Positions 58,532 to 64,000 of a DNA stretch of 64,000 nucleotides are shown here, in pieces. This stretch comes from Streptococcus pseudopneumoniae (GTDB lineage: Bacteria; Bacillota; Bacilli; Lactobacillales; Streptococcaceae). The notes beneath the pieces were generated by a model, which saw only the letters and a list, made by a program, of their open reading frames with translations, was not told the DNA's origin and searched no databases. Location: the NCBI RefSeq assembly GCF_001074155.1, contig NZ_JUUZ01000022.1, positions 1 to 64,000 on the forward strand. The letters run 5' to 3'. The position numbers and the translations under genes are program-made. Within the stretch, counting starts at the first letter, position 1. Each line of letters starts with the position of its first letter.

Positions 58532-59647
58532 ATGAATGATAAATTAAAAATAATTGTATTCATAGGAATCATCATTTGCGTTATTATCGGACTTTTATTT
58601 CTTTGGGAAAAAAGAAGCGCAAGCTACACAGATACCACTCAAATCGAGAAGGCAGCAGTTAGTCAAGGACAAAAGGCCAAGAAAAAAACAGAGCCAAGTA
58701 AAGATGCTGACTTACATGATATCTATCTAGCTGGAGGTTGTTTCTGGGGAGTCGAAGAATATTTTTCTCGAGTAGCAGGTGTGACAGATGCTGTTTCTGG
58801 CTATGCGAATGGCAGAGGAGAAACAACCCAGTATGAATTGATCGGCCAAACTGGGCATGCTGAGACTGTTCATGTGACCTACGATGCCAATCAAATTTCT
58901 TTAAAAGAAATCTTGCTCCATTATTTCCGCATTATCAATCCAACTAGTAAAAATAAGCAGGGAAATGATGTGGGAACTCAGTACAGAACAGGAGTCTACT
59001 ATACAGATGAGAAAGATTTAGAAGTCATCAATCAAGTTTTTGATCAAGTTGCTCAGAAGTATGACCAGCCTCTAGCGGTTGAAAAGGAAGCCTTAAGAAA
59101 TTTTATCGTGGCTGAGGACTATCACCAAGATTATCTCCAGAAAAATCCTAATGGATATTGCCATATCAATGTCAATCAAGCATCCTATCCTGTTATTGAT
59201 GCGAGTAAATATCCAAAACCGAGTGACGATGAATTGAAAAAACTCCTCTCTCCTGAGGAATATGCAGTGACTCAAAATAGTCAAACAGAACGGGCCTTTT
59301 CAAATCGTTACTGGGATAAATTTGAAGCAGGCATTTATGTAGATGTAGCAACTGGAGAACCTCTCTTTTCTTCGAAAGATAAATTTGAATCGGGCTGTGG
59401 TTGGCCAAGTTTTACCCAGCCTATCAGTCCAGATGTTGCGACCTACAAGGAAGACAAGTCTTATAATATGGTCAGAACAGAAGTCAGAAGCCGAACTGGT
59501 GATTCCCACTTAGGACATGTCTTTACAGACGGACCTCAGGACAAGGGAGGTCTACGCTATTGTATCAATAGTCTATCCATCCGCTTTATTCCGAAGGATC
59601 AAATGGAAGAAAAAGGTTATGGTTATTTGTTGGATTATGTTGAGTAA
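58532..59647 (+). CDS. msrAB: Surface methionine sulfoxide reductase MsrAB
   Basis: This 371-residue bifunctional enzyme repairs oxidised methionine. It has an N-terminal membrane anchor ([19 protein letters not shown], 6-24), the MsrA domain with catalytic Cys in [12 protein letters not shown] (near 70), and the MsrB domain with SGCGWPSF and catalytic Cys in [13 protein letters not shown]. The order A-B and the anchor match the pneumococcal extracytoplasmic enzyme. It pairs with the thioredoxin lipoprotein, which supplies electrons outside the cell. Confidence 0.95.
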   Translation: MNDKLKIIVFIGIIICVIIGLLFLWEKRSASYTDTTQIEKAAVSQGQKAKKKTEPSKDADLHDIYLAGGCFWGVEEYFSRVAGVTDAVSGYANGRGETTQYELIGQTGHAETVHVTYDANQISLKEILLHYFRIINPTSKNKQGNDVGTQYRTGVYYTDEKDLEVINQVFDQVAQKYDQPLAVEKEALRNFIVAEDYHQDYLQKNPNGYCHINVNQASYPVIDASKYPKPSDDELKKLLSPEEYAVTQNSQTERAFSNRYWDKFEAGIYVDVATGEPLFSSKDKFESGCGWPSFTQPISPDVATYKEDKSYNMVRTEVRSRTGDSHLGHVFTDGPQDKGGLRYCINSLSIRFIPKDQMEEKGYGYLLDYVE

Positions 59648-59668
59648 GTTTTCTCAACCATATTAGTT

Positions 59669-59704
59669 AAAAAGCCAGATCTCCTGTTTGGGGTCTGGCT
59701 TTTA
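59669..59704 (+). terminator. msrAB terminator
   Basis: AAAAGCCAGA/TCTGGCTTTT stem. The pabB extended -10 begins on the very next bases. Confidence 0.85.
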
Positions 59705-59707
59705 TGG

Positions 59708-59713
59708 TATACT
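59708..59713 (+). promoter_or_regulatory. Leaderless-type promoter of pabB
   Basis: Extended -10 TGG-TATACT, then 6 bases (TAGGAT) to the ATG at 59720. AGGA is too close to the ATG to serve as a ribosome site. Confidence 0.6.
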
Positions 59714-59719
59714 TAGGAT

Positions 59720-61441
59720 ATGCATAGAAAAACAGTGATTGATTTTAGGGCTTTGGGCGAGAGATACACCTTTACCAAGCCTATCAAAGAGTTAAAAACC
59801 AGAGATTTAGCAGAAGTGACAGACTTACTGGCACAAGTGGAAAGCTACCAAGAACAGGGCTATTATGTGGTGGGTTATGTCAGCTATGAGGCTGCACCTG
59901 CTTTTGATGAGAAGTTAGCGGTTCACGAGGGTCCCTTGTTAGGAGAGTATCTCCTCTATTTCACCGTTCATGACAGCGTTGAAACATCCAGCATTCCTCT
60001 AGCTTATGAGGAGGTGGATTTGCCATCAAATTGGCAGGAAGTAACATCTGCTGAGGACTATGAAAAGGCGATTACCCAAATTCACCATCATTTAAGACAA
60101 GGAGATACCTATCAGGTCAATTATACTGTCCAACTCAAGCAGGAGTTATCTGCTAATCCTTTTGCCATCTACAATCGTATGGTGGTGGAGCAGGAAGCGG
60201 GATATAATGCTTACGTAGAGCATGATGATATGGCAGTGATTTCCATGAGTCCAGAACTCTTTTTTGAGCAAAATGGTCGTGAATTGACGACTCGTCCTAT
60301 GAAGGGCACAACTAAACGTGGTTTGAATAACGATGACGACTTGAAAGAGGCGGCTTGGTTGGAACAGGATCCCAAAAATCGTTCAGAAAACATGATGATA
60401 GTGGACCTCTTGCGAAATGACATGAATCGTATTTCTGAGGTTGGTAGTGAGCATGTGAAGCGTTTATGCCAAGTTGAGCAGTATTCTACAGTTTGGCAGA
60501 TGACTTCGACTATCAAGAGTCAGTTACGACCAGATGTTGACCTAGTTGAAATCTTCCGTTCGCTCTTTCCATGTGGCTCCATCACAGGAGCTCCCAAGAT
60601 AGCGACCATGGAAATTATCAAGAACTTGGAACCACATGCGCGTGGAGTATACTGTGGAACTGTTGGTCTCTTACTGCCCAATGGACGACGGATTTTCAAT
60701 GTGGCTATTCGAACTATTCAACTGCATGGAGGGCAAGCCATCTATGGTGTCGGAGGTGGCATCACTTGGGATAGTACTTGGGAGTCAGAATACCGTGAAG
60801 TCCATCAAAAGGCAGCTGTTCTTTACCGAAAACAACCTCGTTTTCAATTGATTACGACAGGGAAAATCAGCCAGAAAAAATTGCTCTTTGAAAAGCAACA
60901 TCTAGAAAGATTGCGAAAGGCTAGTCGTTATTTTGCCTTTCCATTTGATCAAGAAGTTTTGAAACAAAAAATAGAGAAGGAGTACCAGTCTTGTGACATC
61001 TGTCAAGATTATCGGATACGAATCAGTCTCAGCAAATCTGGAGAGATTGAAATTGAACGACAAGTATTGACACCGCTTAGCTCTAGTTTTTGTCAGGCCA
61101 AGATTTGTCAGCAAGAAGCTGATTTGGAGCAGGCCTTTACCTACTTTAAGACGACACACCGACCGCATTTGACAGTGGGAGAGCAGGAAATCATCTATCA
61201 CACTGCTGATGGAAAATTGCTCGAAACCTCTATTGGGAATCTGGTCTTAAAAATGAATAACAAGCTCTATACCCCACCTAGTACACTTGGCATTTTACCA
61301 GGGATTTATCGCCAGCATTTACTTGAAATCGGGCAGGTAGAAGAGAAGGTCTTGACTTTATCAGATTTGAAACAGGCAGAAGCCATTTATGGCTGTAATG
61401 CGGTTAGGGGGTTATACGAGTTGTCAGTAAGGGAGAACTAA
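59720..61441 (+). CDS. pabB: Aminodeoxychorismate synthase component I fused to aminodeoxychorismate lyase
   Basis: This 573-residue protein covers two folate steps. Residues 1 to about 370 are a chorismate-binding PabB domain (GDTYQVNYTVQL, MKGTTKRG, RSENMMIVDLLRND, CGSITGAPKIATMEII). The rest, from about 380, resembles PLP-dependent PabC (class IV aminotransferase fold; ETSIGNLVLKMNNKLYTPP and LPGIYRQHLLE). Together they make 4-aminobenzoate from chorismate, given a PabA glutaminase elsewhere. The next gene starts at the base after its stop codon. Confidence 0.9.
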   Translation: MHRKTVIDFRALGERYTFTKPIKELKTRDLAEVTDLLAQVESYQEQGYYVVGYVSYEAAPAFDEKLAVHEGPLLGEYLLYFTVHDSVETSSIPLAYEEVDLPSNWQEVTSAEDYEKAITQIHHHLRQGDTYQVNYTVQLKQELSANPFAIYNRMVVEQEAGYNAYVEHDDMAVISMSPELFFEQNGRELTTRPMKGTTKRGLNNDDDLKEAAWLEQDPKNRSENMMIVDLLRNDMNRISEVGSEHVKRLCQVEQYSTVWQMTSTIKSQLRPDVDLVEIFRSLFPCGSITGAPKIATMEIIKNLEPHARGVYCGTVGLLLPNGRRIFNVAIRTIQLHGGQAIYGVGGGITWDSTWESEYREVHQKAAVLYRKQPRFQLITTGKISQKKLLFEKQHLERLRKASRYFAFPFDQEVLKQKIEKEYQSCDICQDYRIRISLSKSGEIEIERQVLTPLSSSFCQAKICQQEADLEQAFTYFKTTHRPHLTVGEQEIIYHTADGKLLETSIGNLVLKMNNKLYTPPSTLGILPGIYRQHLLEIGQVEEKVLTLSDLKQAEAIYGCNAVRGLYELSVREN

Positions 61442-62059
61442 ATGAAATTAATATTTTTACATGGCCTAGGTCAGTCAGCAGATAGTTGGAAAGAAGTTCA
61501 GGATTTTCTTGCAGATTATCCCTCTGAAGCCCTAGAGTTATTTCCTCCCGGAGTTGCTACCTACCAAGAAGCTAAGGAGCGCATTTATCAGCACTTGTCA
61601 GAGGAGACAGGACCTTTTGTCTTAATCGGCTTATCCTTAGGTGCTGCACTTGCACTGGAGCTTTCAAGTTACGATTTGGCAAATCTTCAGGCCTTGGTCT
61701 TGTCAGGTTGTCCATTGAAACTAGCTGGTAACATTCCTTTTTATATTCAGTTGCTGATATTTAAACTACTCCCCAAAAGGATATTTGAGAAACAGGGAGC
61801 AGATAAAGCTCTTATGGTTGGAGTTTCTGAAGAATTAAAAACACTTGATTTAAGAGAGATTGCACGGAATTGTCCCTATCCAAGCTTGTTAATTTGTGGT
61901 AGTCAGGATAAGCCTAATCTCAGTTCAATGAAAGCTATTCAAGAACTGATGCCAAATTCCCAGTTTCAGATCATCTCTGAGGGACCTCATGTCCTAAATA
62001 GGGCAAAACCAAAAGAGTTTGCAGAAATAACTAGAAGTTTTCTTGAATTGCTGAAATAA
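61442..62059 (+). CDS. Alpha/beta-hydrolase family protein
   Basis: This 205-residue protein has the alpha/beta-hydrolase fold. The oxyanion region is LHGLGQSADSW, the nucleophile elbow GLSLGAALAL (Ser near residue 65), the acid in CGSQDKPN, and the catalytic His in EGPHVLNRA. The substrate is unknown; small esterase or thioesterase activity is possible. The ATG directly abuts the pabB stop, indicating coupling. Confidence 0.85.
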   Translation: MKLIFLHGLGQSADSWKEVQDFLADYPSEALELFPPGVATYQEAKERIYQHLSEETGPFVLIGLSLGAALALELSSYDLANLQALVLSGCPLKLAGNIPFYIQLLIFKLLPKRIFEKQGADKALMVGVSEELKTLDLREIARNCPYPSLLICGSQDKPNLSSMKAIQELMPNSQFQIISEGPHVLNRAKPKEFAEITRSFLELLK

Positions 62060-62065
62060 GTTTGA

Positions 62066-62071
62066 TAAAAT
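62066..62071 (+). promoter_or_regulatory. Glucokinase promoter -10
   Basis: The extended -10 TGA-TAAAAT lies 36 bases before the glucokinase ATG. Confidence 0.6.
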
Positions 62072-62107
62072 AATATGGAAGTTGATATTATCATAAAGGA
62101 GAAAAAG

Positions 62108-63067
62108 ATGAGTCAAAAGATTATTGGAATTGACCTTGGTGGAACTTCTGTCAAGTTTGCAATTTTAACTCAAGAAGGAGAAATCCAAGAAAAATGGTCT
62201 ATTAAGACTAACATTTTGGATGAAGGAAGCCACATTGTAGATGATATGATTGAGTCTATTCAACATCGTTTTGAATTGCTTGGATTGGCTGCGACTGATT
62301 TCCAAGGTATTGGTATGGGTTCACCTGGTGTAGTTGACCGTGAAAATGGAACTGTTATCGGAGCCTATAACCTCAACTGGAAAACTCTTCAACCGATCAA
62401 AGAGAAAATGGAAAAAGCCTTGGGTATTCCATTCTTTATCGACAATGACGCTAACGTAGCTGCTCTTGGTGAGCGTTGGATGGGTGCTGGTGAAAACCAA
62501 CCAGACGTTGTCTTTATGACTCTTGGTACAGGTGTTGGTGGCGGTATCGTGGCAGAAGGTAAATTGCTTCACGGTGTTGCAGGTGCTGCAGGTGAACTTG
62601 GACATATCACAGTTGACTTTGACCAACCAATCCCATGTACTTGTGGTAAAAAAGGCTGTCTTGAGACAGTAGCTTCAGCAACAGGTATTGTCAACTTGAC
62701 TCGCCGTTACGCGGATGAATATGAAGGCGATGCAGAGTTGAAACGCTTGATTGACGACGGTGAAGAAGTAACTGCTAAAACTGTCTTTGACTTGGCAAAA
62801 GAAGGGGACGACCTAGCTTTAATCGTTTACCGTAACTTCTCACGCTACTTGGGTATTGCATGTGCCAACATCGGTTCTATCCTAAATCCATCAACGATTG
62901 TTATCGGTGGTGGAGTTTCAGCTGCTGGGGAATTCCTTCTCCAAGGTGTGCAAAAGGTTTATGATGAAAATACCTTCCCACAAGTTCGTACAACAACTAA
63001 GCTAGCTCTTGCAACTCTAGGAAATGACGCTGGAGTTATCGGAGCAGCATCACTTGTCTTGCAATAA
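62108..63067 (+). CDS. gki: Glucokinase (ROK family)
   Basis: This 319-residue enzyme phosphorylates glucose. The phosphate motif is IGIDLGGTSVKFAIL, the sugar-binding DNDANVAALGE is near 120, and the ROK zinc motif CTCGKKGCLE is near 180, together with GELGHITVDF. The start at 62108 (MSQKIIG) follows AAAGGAG; an upstream in-frame ATG at 62075 overlaps the -10 region and is rejected. This is the gki gene used in streptococcal MLST. It is followed by a terminator and thyA, as in pneumococcus. Confidence 0.96.
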   Translation: MSQKIIGIDLGGTSVKFAILTQEGEIQEKWSIKTNILDEGSHIVDDMIESIQHRFELLGLAATDFQGIGMGSPGVVDRENGTVIGAYNLNWKTLQPIKEKMEKALGIPFFIDNDANVAALGERWMGAGENQPDVVFMTLGTGVGGGIVAEGKLLHGVAGAAGELGHITVDFDQPIPCTCGKKGCLETVASATGIVNLTRRYADEYEGDAELKRLIDDGEEVTAKTVFDLAKEGDDLALIVYRNFSRYLGIACANIGSILNPSTIVIGGGVSAAGEFLLQGVQKVYDENTFPQVRTTTKLALATLGNDAGVIGAASLVLQ

Positions 63068-63074
63068 GAAGCAA

Positions 63075-63128
63075 AAGAAGGAGAAAATCACTATCTTGAA
63101 GCCAGTGATTTTCCTCCTTTCTTTTTTT
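63075..63128 (+). terminator. gki terminator
   Basis: A long stem AGAAGGAG-AAAATCACT pairs with AGTGATTTT-CCTCCTTTCT, followed by TTTTTT. Confidence 0.9.
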
Positions 63129-63132
63129 ATGC

Positions 63133-63138
63133 TATACT
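63133..63138 (+). promoter_or_regulatory. thyA promoter -10
   Basis: The extended -10 TGC-TATACT follows the gki terminator, 30 bases before the thyA ATG. Confidence 0.65.
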
Positions 63139-63168
63139 AGTTAAGAATAAACGTTGAGGAGAGAGTAA

Positions 63169-64000
63169 ATGACAAAAGCAGATAAGATTTTTAAAGAAAA
63201 TATTGAGCGAATTCTCAATGAAGGTGTCTTTTCAGAACAAGCTCGTCCCAAGTATAAGGATGGAACAGTAGCTAACTCCAAGTACATTACAGGTGCTTTT
63301 GCGGAGTATGATTTGTCCAAGGGTGAATTTCCCATCACAACCCTACGTCCAATTGCTATCAAATCAGCTATCAAGGAAGTTCTTTGGATCTATCAAGACC
63401 AGACAAATAGCCTAGAGGTTCTCAATGACAAGTACAATGTTCACTACTGGAATGACTGGGAAGTTGGAGATACAGGGACAATCGGTGAGCGTTACGGGGC
63501 TGTTGTTAAAAAGCACGACATCATTAACAAGATCCTCAAACAGTTAGAAGCTAATCCTTGGAACCGTCGCAATATCATCTCTCTCTGGGATTACCAAGCT
63601 TTTGAGGAAACAGACGGCCTTCTTCCATGTGCCTTCCAGACCATGTTTGATGTCCGTCGTGTAGATGGGGACATCTATCTGGATGCAACCTTGACCCAGC
63701 GTTCTAATGATATGCTGGTGGCCCACCATATCAATGCCATGCAGTATGTGGCTCTTCAAATGATGATTGCCAAACACTTTGGCTGGAAGGTTGGAAAATT
63801 CTTCTACTTTATCAATAACCTTCATATCTATGATAATCAATTTGAACAAGCTCAGGAATTGCTCCGTCGTGAACCTTCAAATTGCCAACCACGTTTGGTC
63901 TTGAATGTACCAGACAAGACCAACTTCTTTGATATTAAAGCAGAAGATTTTGAGTTGGTTGACTATGATCCAGTGAAACCTCAGTTGAAGTTTGATCTAG
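63169..64000 (+). CDS. thyA: Thymidylate synthase (3' end beyond the window)
   Basis: The open frame from 63169 runs off the window after 277 codons; the family length in streptococci is about 279, so only a few residues are missing. The enzyme methylates dUMP using methylenetetrahydrofolate. The catalytic Cys lies in [13 protein letters not shown], with [12 protein letters not shown] and the nucleotide-binding NNLHIYDNQ following. The ribosome site is GAGGAGAG. Its dihydrofolate product is recycled by the DHFR at 11187. Confidence 0.95.
   Translation, partial: MTKADKIFKENIERILNEGVFSEQARPKYKDGTVANSKYITGAFAEYDLSKGEFPITTLRPIAIKSAIKEVLWIYQDQTNSLEVLNDKYNVHYWNDWEVGDTGTIGERYGAVVKKHDIINKILKQLEANPWNRRNIISLWDYQAFEETDGLLPCAFQTMFDVRRVDGDIYLDATLTQRSNDMLVAHHINAMQYVALQMMIAKHFGWKVGKFFYFINNLHIYDNQFEQAQELLRREPSNCQPRLVLNVPDKTNFFDIKAEDFELVDYDPVKPQLKFDL

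Overview
The window looks like chromosome of a Mitis-group Streptococcus (S. mitis / S. oralis / S. infantis side of the S. pneumoniae complex). Evidence: low-GC DNA, pneumococcus-like gene blocks (dpr-dfr-clpX-engB; the rapZ-yvcK-whiA trio; cdaA-cdaR-glmM; the aroD-to-pheA aromatic operon; msrAB-pabB-gki-thyA), a BOX repeat at the left edge, a choline-binding protein, LicD-family genes, and a YSIRK/N-terminal-LPXTG M26 protease. I see no tRNA, rRNA, phage, IS or CRISPR. No gap between genes exceeds about 260 bases.

Layout. 1-11 kb: BOX remnant, MFS transporter, queH, ntdP, the aph-like/recX pair diverging from rlmD, tpiA, a heterodimeric ABC exporter and dpr. 11-17 kb: dfr, a 56-residue micro-ORF, clpX, engB, ridA, rapZ-yvcK-whiA. 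17-22 kb: ferredoxin-NADP reductase, c-di-AMP synthase operon with glmM, DUF1149 and DegV. 22-27 kb: dapB-cca-ABC-F-membrane protein, preceded by a highly structured leader. 27-31 kb: apt, metA, a DnaD-like gene and an intracellular alpha-amylase. 31-41.6 kb: a PUA-type rRNA methyltransferase followed by the shikimate/Phe/Tyr operon, ending in an LCP cell-wall ligase. 41.7-50.5 kb: a cell-surface polymer cluster (LicD, GT2, Wzy-like polymerase fused to LicD, LicD, Pce-like choline-binding esterase, Wzx-like flippase) at the place where pneumococcus has part of its teichoic-acid genes. 50.6-64 kb: mecA, UPF0340 gene, a ZmpB-like metalloprotease, thioredoxin lipoprotein plus MsrAB, pabB, hydrolase, glucokinase and a truncated thyA.

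How the genes work together. The 41-50 kb cluster plausibly builds, phosphocholine-decorates, exports and (through the Pce-like enzyme) trims a choline-bearing teichoic acid, and the LCP protein just upstream could attach it to peptidoglycan. The aromatic operon supplies chorismate, which PabB (59.7 kb) diverts to folate alongside DHFR and ThyA. CdaA/CdaR/GlmM, WhiA, YvcK and RapZ tie cell-wall precursor synthesis to c-di-AMP and division control.

Most notable signals. (1) The dapB leader (22371-22531) contains a 59-nt three-part hairpin whose 3' arm is also perfectly complementary over 10 nt to the dapB Shine-Dalgarno region, plus a second pair of mutually crossing helices: the layout of a translational RNA switch. 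(2) Four genes (rlmD, the aph-like gene, the PUA methyltransferase and pabB) have an extended -10 box ending 6-7 nt before the ATG and no usable Shine-Dalgarno, so they look leaderless. (3) A polymerase-LicD fusion sits beside a free LicD paralogue and a Pce-like gene.
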